Source: Plectrocnemia conspersa
Taxonomy: Eukaryota; Arthropoda; Insecta; Trichoptera; Polycentropodidae
Reading direction: 5' to 3'
Assembly: GCA_009617715.1 (NCBI GenBank)
Contig: VTFK01000305.1
Location: forward strand, 62,001 to 126,000
DNA length: 64,000 nt
Part shown: piece by piece, positions 13,881 through 26,290 of the stretch
How the letters are laid out: each line of letters opens with the position of its first letter
Numbering within the stretch: the stretch's first letter is position 1
Made by a program: the position numbers and the translations under genes
The notes under the pieces: model-generated
Told to the model about the DNA's origin: nothing
The model's input: the letters and a program-made list of their open reading frames with translations, nothing else
Database searches by the model: none

Positions 13881-14528
13881 TCATGGAGCTGCGTGCCGCG
13901 CAACACCGAGCGAATGCTATCGAAAAACTTGTTTTTGAAGCAAACAGCGATTCTGTTTTTGAAACTAAAAATAATTATGTTAAAAATAAGCTTACATGTG
14001 TATTAAAAAACGTCAAGACAAACTAATGCTAAAACTTTATAATTCAGTTAATCGAGTTTTAATATTTAAATTATATTTCTTCACCGAAAGATTTCATGTT
14101 ATTATTTAAACGACGAGTTGTTTAATTTCATTGTTATCATTTTTTAATGTTCTGATTTCTCTGATTTATATATACATATATATTATATTCAATATGAAAT
14201 ATATTAAACTTTAATGCAAATATCGACTGCTTTTATATTCCAAGGCATTCGATATTCAACAAATATAAAATATAAATTTTATTTTTCCACTGCACATATC
14301 AGTACTATTAATGATATAATGCTAATGATGTTTTAACTTTAATCGTAAACATCTCGGTAGTTAATCTCAATTATTAACTAACCAGAAATTGAATGCGTCC
14401 GGTTTTGCAACAATTGAAGAACGACGATCGAAATCGGAATTTTATCACTCTCAAGGCAAAGGTTTAACTATAAAGGTCAAGTTTTTTTAAAGATTGTATT
14501 CTTTATTTTCGAAAAAGTCCAAAATAAT

Positions 14529-14935
14529 TTATTGTAAGCTCGTTTGCATTTTTCGCACGGTTTTAATACACCCGTTCAATTGAAAAGTCACGCACTTATC
14601 CGTGTAAGTTAATATACTTTGGATCACTTGATTAACTGCTCGTTTCCTTTTTCCAAAATACTTGATTGTTCTTTTATGTATTTTAATCATTGAATACATT
14701 TTGTTGTCATTCGATTTGGCGAAACTGGCTGTCGAAATATGAATAAATACGAAAATTTGCATAAAGGCTGTTTGCACTTGTGAAAAAAGTATAGTGTTAC
14801 ATCGTGAAGTGTTAAAATTTAGTATCAAAAGAGGCAATATTTGAAAAGAATAAAAAAACCGTGTTTTAAAGTCTGGTAATGGACCATTTATTTTAATATA
14901 TTCTGCAACTAGTGTATTCCAGATCTTCATCTAAG
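14529..14935 (-). mobile_element. possible LINE C-terminal fragment
   Basis: A 133-codon open frame on the minus strand begins MKIWNTLVAEYIK and continues PLPDFKTRFFYSFQ. The pattern of a Trp-Asn pair, a short spacer and an F-K-x-R segment is typical of the extreme C-terminus of jockey-type reverse transcriptase proteins. The rest of the frame is not recognisable. I saw no promoter or splice sites for a host gene. A chance open frame remains possible. Confidence 0.3.
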
Positions 14936-17235
14936 TATCTAACGCTATAAATTTGTGGAAGATCTTTGTTGTTTGACTTAATGGATGGACAGTTCACTCA
15001 CCTTGTATTTATAGATCTAATTTTATATTTAGGCTTAGACTCTTTTAGATGTGTAATGTTGATGTAACTGTATCATCCGGAAATGTGGACATTGTAATAA
15101 AAAGAAAAGTAAGAATATTAATTGTGAATTTAATTATAAATGGGTGACTTTCTGTTAGTTAAAATATAAGTAGAACAAATCCCAGTATAACTTCAGGATC
15201 AAGTTTATTTTTCATGTTTTAGAGTAAACAATATCCATACTTCAGAAAACGCATGAGACATGAAAAAATGCAGCCATGCATTATTTTTAGCCATATTTTT
15301 ATTAATTATCTTAACAATTCTGTAGCATGTTGCTGCTAAAAATCAAATTGATTATCAGGAATTTAATTGTTTTCCTTATTGGTATTCGTTTTTTTATGAT
15401 TATGGATTTTTTTAAAAAGAGCATTAACTTAATAATGCATTTTTAAAAAGTAATAAATTGGCTGTTTTTAATTTGACTTTCAATAGGAAAGGAATTAAAA
15501 ACTAAACGTAAATAAGCATATGTTTCGCTAAGACATTACATTTTTTTCTTTATTTCGTTCCCAATCATTTATATGTTTTTGAAAGATCGTTGAAATAGAT
15601 ATTTGTGGATGTTTTTTTTATGCAGCTTTCAATAGACGGGTTTTTTCTTTAGTTAATTAATTTAGTTTTGCATTCTGGGAATATATTAGTTTATCTTATA
15701 TGAATAGTAAGTATATTAGTTTGTGGTTTTAAATTATTTTCGTTGCGTATGGAGTTTGTTAAATGTATTTAATTAATTTATTATCAAGTGTATATATGTC
15801 ATATATTATATATTATAGTATTAGGAATCTAAGATATATACATTTCATCTGTAGAAAAATATATAGATTTATTAATTCAAGTTGACTATTGCGCTAAGGT
15901 AAATTTATTTATTAGTACAATATAAATCTTTCCTTGTAACATAACATACGTTATTCTAATTCATTATAATAAAATAAACACAATTAAAAGCTACATAGTA
16001 AGTATTGGGACAGCAGACTGAAAGCAGTCTGTATAGTAGTGACATTTTATTAATATTATATTAATTAAAAACTACAAGTACATCTTACAAGTCGTATATT
16101 TATTTTAATTTTTTTTTCGCAATATTCATCCATAAGGTTGAGAAAAACTGATGATCGATTGAAATCATAATTATATAATAATTACTATGTATCTCCGTAA
16201 AATCTGAAAAATTCTTGTTTTTATTTGGATTCGTATTGAGGTCTTTAAAATATTATTCACTGACTTATATGCTGGTACCGTATAATATTTAGCAATATTT
16301 TTTTTTAAAGTGGCAAAGTCAAACATTACACAGTGATTTGCTTCAATAAATAAATACATATTAAGAAAGTAGTCTAAAATTAATTTTATTATTATCGTAA
16401 TTTTTAATTGTAAAATTGAGTTAGCTACAAAAATTAAGCACGGTCTGTTTGATATATAATTTAATATATAAATATTTATAAAAGTAATCGAATTAAAACA
16501 CATTTATTTGACTGAACAAAGCAAAATTAAGTTAAAACGACACTTTAAAAAAAATATTAACTGCTGTATCACGACGACAGGTGGAATGAAGGAGCATTAT
16601 TGAAAATATAATTTCTGATTTTTACCTCAGTGGTTTCTTAGGGAATCTGACATTCTATATTTTAGCCTTACTCAAACCCTTGACGTTAAGAATTAAATTA
16701 AATAAGTTCGCGCTGTAAATATAATATAATTACTAAAAAATTATGCAAATTACATGACTATAAAATTATTTTTGGAAATTATTTATTGTCAATTTTCAGT
16801 TTTTCTTAAAAATTTTGATAGATACTATTTTTTTAAGAAAAAACCTTGTAGTTATGGGTCTAAAGATCTAGCCCAATAATTTTCGTATCCACGGAATTAT
16901 TTATCTAATTTTTTTTTTTATATGTATATGAGTTATCATGTTTTAGATTCGAGTAGATGTAAATTTGGAAATATTTAAATATCTCCAAATGGTATTGCTA
17001 CTAGTTATCATGTTCTTGCGGAAATATTACATGAGTATGAGCAGATAACATTAAATAATTTTCATCTCATTAAATATGTTGCGTACGTTTCAATATCGAC
17101 GCGCGATCATTAAAATTATCCAGAGATGATTTTTATCACACGATCTCTCGGCCGGTACATCTCGAACTTCATAGTGGGGGATGCTGCGACAGAGAAGATA
17201 ACAACGAGAAGATGAGCAAATCCCCATTTGGTCCG

Positions 17236-17247
17236 TATATATAAATA
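17236..17247 (+). promoter_or_regulatory. TATA box of a candidate promoter
   Basis: The sequence TATATATAAATA sits at the upstream edge of a GC-richer transcribed-looking block (about 17,250-17,540) embedded in very AT-rich DNA. A start site about 30 bp downstream, near 17,266-17,275, would suit it. The surrounding 150 bp upstream are also GC-richer than average. It is the best promoter candidate upstream of the ZP gene on the + strand, but the link to that gene is inferred. Confidence 0.4.
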
Positions 17248-17265
17248 CTTTCACTCAATGGCGGC

Positions 17266-17540
17266 GGCAAACACTCGCGCAAAAGCAATGGACCAAGTAG
17301 CACACCACTGGGATTTTTCTCACACATAATAACAACAACAAAAAAGTACGCCGGTTTTGAATGGACACGAGACTTAGGCCTAGTCAGCCTTAGCCTGTGT
17401 AGTAGAAGTAGTAGTAGTAGTAGTAGAAGCAGTGACTGACAAGTGACAGTGATTTGACTGAAAGCTCGCGAGCTTTTACGCTTAGCGAAGTTCGGCTCGA
17501 GATAGTGACCGGCGTGGGCTGATAAGAAAACTTCTACGTG
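17266..17540 (+). other. candidate non-coding first exon (5' UTR) of the ZP-domain gene
   Basis: About 275 bp of mixed composition, with no long open frame, follow the TATA box and end at ACGTG|GTATGG, where composition drops sharply to AT-rich from 17,541. That is the pattern of an untranslated exon ending at a GT donor. The ZP gene needs such an exon, because its ATG exon at 28,695 begins at a splice acceptor. The block also contains a (GTA)n-like triplet run at about 17,398-17,431 and the palindrome AAAGCTCGCGAGCTTT at 17461-17476. Transcript evidence would decide. Confidence 0.35.
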
Positions 17541-17578
17541 GTATGGATTTAATATACTCTAAAATATATCTATAAGAA

Positions 17579-17689
17579 GTGAAATCAGCTAATTTATATT
17601 ATGATTAATTTTGTGAATATGTAGTAAATACAATATACATACATACATATATAATATAATATTATATTATTAAAGTTAGCTGATTTCAC
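17579..17689. repeat. 111-bp inverted repeat (14-bp perfect arms)
   Basis: Positions 17579-17592 (GTGAAATCAGCTAA) are the exact reverse complement of 17676-17689. The 83-bp interior is AT-rich and partly self-complementary. It lies about 40 bp after the candidate splice donor. It could be a MITE or a foldback in the primary transcript. Confidence 0.65.
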
Positions 17690-20625
17690 ATGTATATGTT
17701 TTGAACTCTGAAATGAGGTTCATATAAATAGGTATATTTAACAAACTTAATTTTGAGTAATATTATTAATTAATTATAATTTTAATATGCATGCGAAAAG
17801 CTCAATATCCATCACTTTCGATTTCGCACAAATTTTCTAATTTTTTTAAATGAAAATGAAAGTATTATCCTTGCATAATATATAATCAAAAAAACTTGAA
17901 TAAAATATTAACATGGTGCAAAAAATATATTAATAATTTATTGCCGTATTATTAAAAATCGAAAGTGTTTATGTCGTAGTTCATCTTGAACTGTTTAGCA
18001 CTACAATCAACAAATTGGTTAAATTGCCATCGATGATTTGTTATTATTTTTATATTTCAAGGATTTGTTACCAAAGGTGTTGTTTTTGTCAATTTGCATT
18101 TTATTATAACAAAACGTTGCTTTTGTAATCGGCATCAAAGCTTTGCGGTAGTAAAAAAAATTAACTGCCTTTAAAATAACACGTTTAGAATAGTTTTAAA
18201 CTTGCATATTTTATAAGTTTGATTTAAAAAATGTTAAATATATCATATTTATAATAATTTGTATAATGTTAATTATATTTATTAAATTTAACATCAAACC
18301 TATATACATATAATAGATTGCTAAATAACAATCTAAATTGCTAATAAATATTCACAAAAAAATTATTAGTAATTTAGTTTGTTGTAATATTTTTTATTGT
18401 AATTTAAAAAAATACCTAAATTACTGCTTTAATCCTTATTTAAAAGTAATGATACAAATATATTGCAAAACAATGCATATAAGTAGATTATGTCTATTTT
18501 TGACATATAAAGTATTATTTTTAAAATACATAAATCAGCACTATGGAATATTAATTTGGTAGCGAAGAAAAAAATGTACACATTAAGAAATATAATTATA
18601 AAGATGGTTAATCGAAAAAATATTTTTTTTTTTGATATGATGTGCTAATAATATTTTTTTAAATATTTTTCTAAGTATTATTAATTTTATTTTAGATCAA
18701 TCATTACTTTAAAGTAGAGTTTAATTCATTGTTTGGATATTTAAATGATAAGTTATAAATTACATTAATTAAAGAAAAATTATCACATACAGATTATGAT
18801 TCATTATAATAAAAAAAATATTGTCCACACAGCGCGACTATATGGAGGTATTATTTAAAAATACTAAATACATGTTTTATCTCAAAAAAATATTTATAAA
18901 TAGTTTTGTAAATAATTAATGCTCGTCTAGTCAATTATATGTATTATATAAGAGACCATGTCTGTTTTTTACGTATGTTCGTCAGAGTAAAAAAAAGTCT
19001 CATTTGTGTTGTCAGTGACACGACAAAACTGCAATATAAAACTCATAAGATATTCATACATTTAAATATGGAACATTTCAACATTAGTCATTTTTACGTG
19101 ATTTTTATATGTATAAAAATAAGCATTAAAAATCAATCCACAAAATACAGATTTTTCTTTTTCTATATATATATCTTCATGAAAAGGAGTGAGTTAAGAA
19201 TAATTTCAGATATTTATTATATTATTAATACAACCATTTTCTAATTAATAGTTTAAGTAACTTGCATGTGCATCTTATTTAGCATTTTAGCTTAAATTAT
19301 ACACTTGTTAATCGTTCGATTGCTGTGTGTTTGTTAGCGATCTTTTACACTTGTTCTCGTGGGTCATTGGTATCGGTCTTCTTTTGTAACTGTCGTAGTT
19401 ATGCAATACAGCCAGACGTTACACAATGGGCTCATTATCGGTGAGAGATCGGTGAAAGATGAGCAAGTGACAACGCCGGCCCGCGTGCCACTAGTTGGCG
19501 TCCGATGGCAGCAATTAACAACAGGCCAAAGAGATATTTTTACTTTTTGTCTCTGAAACAAATTAAAATGTTACTTTAACTATAAAAGTGAAATATGTTG
19601 AATTTAGTATACTTTATGAAGCGAAGATAATTTTGGTTATATAATATGTTAAGTAGGAACTTGCGTTTTTTGTAATATCCAGAAGAATATTATTAAAATC
19701 AGGTTTCATTGTAAAATTATATTTTCTGGTTTGTAAGCTAATCTAAAGTTATAAAACGAGTTTTATATTAGGAAATCAAGTAAAAAAACTGTAATGTATT
19801 TTAAGGAGTTGAAGGCTAAAGAGAAATAAAAAATATTTAGAAACCATTAAAATATTGTGATATCGATGTGATAAAATAAACTGATTTTTTTACGTTTTTA
19901 AGTTCTTATACTTTGTAGTTTTATTTATACTTTTGGGTCATGAATATGTTTCTAATGTATTTATTTAACAACTACTACAAAAGGTAATAAAGTTGCTAAT
20001 TTTCAGTTTTTTTTATTAGTATTAACAGCTCTAGAAATCGTCATGTTATGGAACGTTCTGTCGTGTTTATTATCTGTAAAACATCTACATACATGAACTA
20101 CATTTCAAACAAATAACATACACAAAACAGTTATGTAACTAATGGGTCAATTAGTTTAACTATTCAGCAAAAAAACTGAATTTGCTATAGCTCTGTTAAA
20201 TACCTTGCTGCTTATATTTTAAATAAAATTAACAATTTATTGTTTTTTTATTGACTATAATTTATATTTAAAATCATAATAATTGTTTACGTATTAATAA
20301 ATAGTAAATTAATTAGACTACTTATAAATGTACATCAATTTATTAAGGGCTAAATTTCACTTTAAAGTCAAGATGCTCAAAAATGCTACTTTGGTTTTTC
20401 TGTTCCGATCATATGCTATAAAATCTTCAGTGATCCTAAGACGGCTAAAATTAACTTAAACGTTTTATTTCCGGATCTCTCAGAAAAGAAAGTGAATAAA
20501 AGCTTTGCTTGTAAAAAACATGAGATGCATCTGTATTACTTAACTTCAATTAAAGTAAACCATTTTTTTACTTTTATTCATCTTCATTTTTGTGTTGTTT
20601 TATTCCATAAAACTATCAAATTGAT

Positions 20626-20719
20626 CGAGCGTGCTCATACAATAAAAATATTACGAAACACTATCAAGTAAAACAAATAGTGAGTAAAAAGCGAAAACGC
20701 AACCGTTTTCGCACGCTCG
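20626..20719. repeat. nested inverted repeats with a GC-rich outer arm
   Basis: The outer arms CGAGCGTGC (20626-20634) and GCACGCTCG (20711-20719) are exact complements. Overlapping the right arm is a hairpin with a 9-bp stem, GCGAAAACG (20691-20699) and CGTTTTCGC (20704-20712), around a CAAC loop. Such nesting suggests a small foldback element. No flanking duplication was recognised. Confidence 0.55.
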
Positions 20720-21333
20720 GTGAGTGGCCGACCTTCGTTTTGAACCACAAAAAATAAAGAACACATTGCACAAATTTACCGAAAAAAACCCAAAATTTCA
20801 AGAAGAATTCTTAGTATAATGCCAATTAATTCAGAATTGTAAAACAATGCGCTCAATTTGCCTTATCCATTTTTGTATCGCATTAATTCCAATTTGCTAG
20901 ACACACGACTTTTTTCAATTAGTATCAAAACGTCTAATGAATATTCAATGACTTATTATATTCTCACAGTGACCTGTCGCTGAAAAAAACATTGTAAAAT
21001 ATGCCCATTATATGTAAATTGAATAACAATTTTGTTTATTTGCGAATCGGTTGTTTGATTTATTGTGATGATAAAATTAAATTGTTTATTAATGCATCCA
21101 GCACGCTAATGTAAGAATTCACAGTATTTTGTGGTAGTAGTGTGTATGAATAGTTACTATAATATTAGCATGCAAGTTCGTGACATGTGTATTGGGTTAA
21201 TGATATAATTAAGAATATATTTGAGCTGCAGTTATAACATTACATAAAATTTATTGAAATATTTTAAATATTATTCGTTTTATTGCACTGCTTCTTAATT
21301 ATTTAATAGATGAGCATTTTTTAATCTGCTTTA

Positions 21334-21830
21334 ATATTGCAACATAAACTGACCATGAGAGAAGTATTTATCTCTGAAGTCAACTCCATTCACATCGAGC
21401 CTCAATGCATATGACTTATTTATTGTCAAGATTGTGGGAAGAAACGCATTTTTATCTGTGCTCACATATGTCCAATATTTATATTACTAACCGCATTTCA
21501 TGCACAGATATGCTTAGCAGAATTATAGAACTACCAATCTTTATTTGTGCTGTTTATTGTTAGTTCATTGATAGCTTCTACATTTTTTTAAATAGATGTT
21601 TTTGATGCTTTTTCAGTGATATTGCAACACAAATTAAGCACGAGAGAAGCATTTATGTTTAAAAACAAGTTTACTCACATCTAAATACAGTATATATAAT
21701 TGATTTATCGAATTTTGCATCACTAGAAATTATACGATCTGTGCTCACATATATAAAAAAAATAGTATCAGCCGTGTTTTATGCACAGTTATACTTAGCA
21801 GCATATTAAGGCTACCAACCTCATTTCATC
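21334..21830. repeat. two diverged tandem copies of a ~210-bp unit
   Basis: Copy A (about 21334-21545) and copy B (about 21619-21830), offset about 285 bp, share ordered blocks. These are ATATTGCAACAyAAA, GAGAGAAGyATTTAT, ATCTGTGCTCACATAT, a TGCACAG-TATrCTTAGCAG block and a CTACCAAyCT block, with diverged sequence between. Within each copy ATCTGTGC and a TGCACAG segment about 40 bp later are inversely complementary. The pattern is an old local duplication in which certain words have been preserved. Confidence 0.75.
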
Positions 21831-22639
21831 GCTTCGCTTTGTGAAATCTGTGTTTTTCTAATGTCGTCTTATATTGACAAATCATACCAAAAATGTGTTT
21901 ATCTAGTTTATATCTGGTTTTTGCTATTTAAATTACATTTATATTATTAGTTAAAATATATATTGAACAACTTTTATTAAAAATATCAATACTAAAATAT
22001 ATATAATTTATGATTATTATTTATTAACTTGACTACTTTTAAATGCATAAGTTTATTTTTATACATCTGGTTTGACCTGTCGACCGGGAAGCTATTTGCA
22101 GTCGCCCGTGATTTATTATGCTAAAACGTTTGTTAAAACAAAATAGCGCTATACATCAAAAAATAATAAATATATGTATTACATAAACCAGAATATAAAT
22201 TTTTAATCACATTTGTAAAACACAAGCGATAATTTTAGTAGCAAGTCTAGTCACTCCTGATATATTTGTGGTATTTATATAAGATACTATATAAAAGCAA
22301 TAAAATGCTTAATTAAAACAATTATAAATAATCATTGATAAAATAACATTTTAAATATTTTTTTTGACAAAAAATGCTACAGACTAATCTTAATATACAT
22401 ATTTAATATTTTGTATAATTGTTTTATAACTATAGAATAATTTAATATAGAAGACAAACTGATTTAACATTTTTTGGGAACTGACTGCATTTTTGATATT
22501 CAAGGTCACTAGAACTATTGGCTCTGGTCTTTTGTTTAAAAATATATTGTAAACGGGATGTTTACAAATAAAATACAAGAATTTATGAAATTAGAGCACT
22601 TCTACAATGGCAATGTCAGATACTAGTGAAGAACATTTC

Positions 22640-23080
22640 TTTCTATAGCACTATTCGTGCTTCGCTCTCTAAACAATAATACTCACATTTTCAACTATAG
22701 AAATTTAAAGCGCGTTTTCAGCTCTATACTGAGCCTGCACGTTCATTTGTAAAATCACGGGGCCATTTGCCCATGGGAAAATCTACTCAAAAACCGACTT
22801 TATACGATATAAAATTGCCTAATATCGTCGGTTGCGAATATGGTCGATCTCTGCACACAATGTGTGCGATGGTCGCACGTAGAGCCGATTCGTTCCACGG
22901 CTTCGTTTTTCCTCTGTTAATTATTATAAGACGAAAAAAAAGAGCCGCGCCGACAAAAGATTAGCGACGACTGACTTTCTCTCTCGCGTCCTTTCAATGG
23001 GTCGTGTCGCATGCTCGACGTGTTTGTGCGATCCATCCTTGTCGAATTTTTGTGTGTTTAACTTAACATGCATACGTGCC
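22640..23080. promoter_or_regulatory. CpG-richer non-coding island (candidate regulatory module)
   Basis: This block has clearly more G+C and CpG dinucleotides than the surrounding DNA. The one 65-codon open frame inside it has no recognisable domain, and I saw no good splice sites around it. In AT-rich insect genomes such islands inside introns are often conserved regulatory DNA. A decayed transposon is the alternative. Confidence 0.3.
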
Positions 23081-24300
23081 TATGTATGTAGGAGAGTGTG
23101 CATTACATGGTGAATAAATAGTATTGAAGAAAAATATATAGAGAAAAATTACTTCAAATAATCACATGTGAAGACTCAATGTCGAAACTTACAAATATGC
23201 ATTGCGAAACGGAAGAATTCTATCAATGTTGATTTTTTTGACCGTAGATTACAAGTTATGAATTGGTTGTGCATACTGCAATAGTATAGACGATCATTAC
23301 TATCATATATATTATTATAAAGAATGATGTATTAGATTTTGAGTAGCACTATTTATTAAGTAATTAGGTTATTTATAAAACAACAATTTACCTTATTTTT
23401 AATATTAATAAATTATATTTAAAATACTTTAAGATCTTAATGACATAATTTTAATTGGGAATGTAAGGTTCTAATAATGATTTATGATTAGCAAAAATTC
23501 TATTTGTTGAGTATAATAATAAATGATAATGTTCATATTAATATAGTGTAACAATTGGTACACCTCACAGATTTATAGCTTAATGTACATTTTACATAAA
23601 TTAATTGAATACGCAAATAATAAACACAACATCAACAATAATATATTGCGAATAGCTAGATTTATTCTATGACAAAATTTTAATTTTAATTTATTTTTAA
23701 ATTTTAAAATAATTGCTTCTTACATTTATTTGGCTGAGATAATCAAATTATATTTATACTAGTGAAAATATAACTTCACTGGTTATACACATATATTGTA
23801 ACTTTGTGGTTAAACTTTTTAATTGCAATTAAAGTTATCTTAAATATAATACAATACCTCTATTTCTTATTCATAACATCTCTCTACTAAGTGACAAATT
23901 AGTATCATTATATAATATTAGTTAAGTTAGCCATAATTAAATCCTGCTTTATAAATTTTTAAATAGTTAATTAGACAACTCTAAACTATTTTAATAATGA
24001 ATTTTTTATTTACTTATTTACCTAATTTATAAAATGAATTTATAATTGTAGATTTTTTTAATACATATTTCAATAATTTATGACGCATATGTATATGTTG
24101 TAAAGATATATAAGCTGCTGTACAATCGCTAAAATAATAAATAAATAAGTAAGACAAATTTTCCATAAGCAAGCATGCACGTGCATGTTAGATGCCTTTC
24201 TATAGCTCGAGGTCAAGAATTATTAATTTTCATTTTGGCTTGAATTTTTACCTTAGTATATTGATAAAATAAACTAGTTGAATTGCACAAATTAAAAAAA

Positions 24301-24403
24301 TACATAAAATCAAATAACATAAAGTTTATGTATTTGATTTTTATGTATTTTAAATGATAATAATTAATGCAGATAATAATTTTATTATCTGCATTCATTA
24401 TCA
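24301..24403. repeat. two adjacent hairpins
   Basis: An imperfect inverted repeat pairs 24301-24323 with 24325-24347, with one-base shifts and almost no loop. Immediately after it a near-perfect hairpin pairs 24366-24379 with 24382-24395, with partly complementary outer arms reaching to about 24355 and 24403. Both are AT-rich. They may be a foldback element or a structured RNA segment. Confidence 0.6.
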
Positions 24404-25833
24404 TGTAAGAAATCTTTGAATATTAATATATTTTTAATGTGATGTTTATTTTTAATTACTTTATTAAGCGAATCTGCAGTCTTTGTGTAAATTAAATAAT
24501 ACAAAATAAAAAATAAAATTTATCATTAGTAGCGGTTCTTAAAAAGAAAAATATTTAAGATAAATAATATATTTTAGATAAAAACTTAAACGGTTTGAAA
24601 TATAAAATTTTGCAGACTTGTTAGTATTTTACAAAACAATAAACATTAAACTTCCACGGTCGAATATGTAGATTTTTATATGGTTTTATTTGTGGAAATC
24701 TCATAAATTTTCGGATTAGAATGGCGAAACACTGTAATAGCGATGCGACGAAATATGATAAATAAATATAGTGACATTTTAAGATTTTTTTTATATAAAT
24801 AATTATAAATTTCTTAACAAAGCGATAATAAAAATAATGCCTTTAGGAAGCCATAAATATCATAAATTTAATAATTTATAATCAATTATAAAACGATATA
24901 TGTAGAATTAAAAATACTTAAATAGCAAAACACATTTATTATATTGTAGTATTCAACTTGAATTATTTTTAGTGTTATGTAATACAATGGATGATAGATG
25001 AGCTTTTGCATTATTGCTTATTTTATCCTGAATGTTGCTTTAAAATTGAGGTCGAAGTTGGAACATGATTTATTATTAACAAAGAACACAATAAAAATAA
25101 CAATCGCATATAAGATGATTCAATGTATAATTATAGTTAATAATTAACACACATACAGATTTATTGTTTGGCAATAAAAATATATTATTTAACAATGTTA
25201 CGCGTACATATTTATGGGTTATTCACAATGACATAATTTATCAATTAAAAATAATATGCTTTTAATATATTATTAGATAAGTATTTTTAAGAAAGGCCCT
25301 GAAAAGTGAATTAGCACAGATATTATCTTATATAAAAAACTTCAATTATAAATTATTTGCTTTATTTGCTATTGTTCCATAATTAATTAAAACAAATTAC
25401 TCTTATACAAAAATATTATACAAGTACTCAAAATGCTCTCGAGAGTCTTAAGGTATTTGTTTTCGTAATCTTAAAACAAATACTGATTGATGTACGTGGT
25501 TCCAAAAACTCAAAAGGTACCTTTCATAGTTGAAAAGGTTATTTTAGGGCATGAGTAAATAACTTTTTGCGCAATCGTTGTATAATTAACACAGCGTGGA
25601 TTATCCTCAATGCGAAGCTCGTTCGAAACTTTACTATCTTAGATAAAATCGATATATCGTAAGCAATGCGTTTAAGTGCCATTTAACAGCTTTTGTGTGT
25701 CAATGTGCTGAGATAATAGATCCATTCTTTAGCGCGCTTATTATAGGCAGGTTTTTCTCTACTCCGCGCGTCGATATCTTTTGCTCCAATTTTAACTAAA
25801 TTTGCTTTGTATTAAATAAATAGAAGAAGTACT

Positions 25834-26061
<228 letters not shown>

Positions 26062-26184
26062 AAGTATACATGACTCAAATCGATTTTTAAAATTATTTTG
26101 ACAATATTTATCTGTGTGCTTAGAAAATCTAAGAAATCTTAATTTGTGATGATCGATATAAATTATATTTATATAAAAATCATT

Positions 26185-26290
26185 AATTCCGATCTCTCAG
26201 ATACGATTTAAAACTCTTGGATCCATATGGAATTGGAACCCAGGTCTTTTAGGTATTAGTCGCCGACTTATACCACTGATCTATCATGTT
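26185..26290 (-). mobile_element. tRNA-like fragment, probably a SINE remnant
   Basis: On the minus strand the order GATCAGTGGTATAAG (A-box-like), CTAATAC (anticodon-loop-like) and GGGTTCCAATTCC (B-box-like) reproduces the internal RNA polymerase III promoter spacing of a tRNA. The anticodon stem does not pair, and acceptor arms are not seen, so it is not a working tRNA gene. A tRNA-derived SINE head is the best explanation. Confidence 0.4.

Larger units (their letters stand above)
1..17090. other. AT-rich intergenic DNA with transposon relics
   Basis: No gene could be supported here. The sequence is strongly AT-rich and the open frames are short, without family motifs or plausible splice structure. 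What it does hold is listed separately: mariner relics near 3.2, 8.9 and 13.3 kb, LINE reverse transcriptase debris near 5.8-7.0 kb and possibly 14.5-14.9 kb, a MITE at 12.5 kb and an (AT)n tract at 13.8 kb. Less AT-rich blocks with no assignment lie at about 50-250, 2,690-2,960, 11,040-11,480 and 11,990-12,260. They may be old transposon pieces or regulatory DNA. Confidence 0.6.

Noticed and set aside
22500..22508. TCAAGGTCA, a perfect FTZ-F1-type half-site
   Set aside because: A 9-bp match is not surprising in 64 kb on two strands, and nothing nearby reinforces it.
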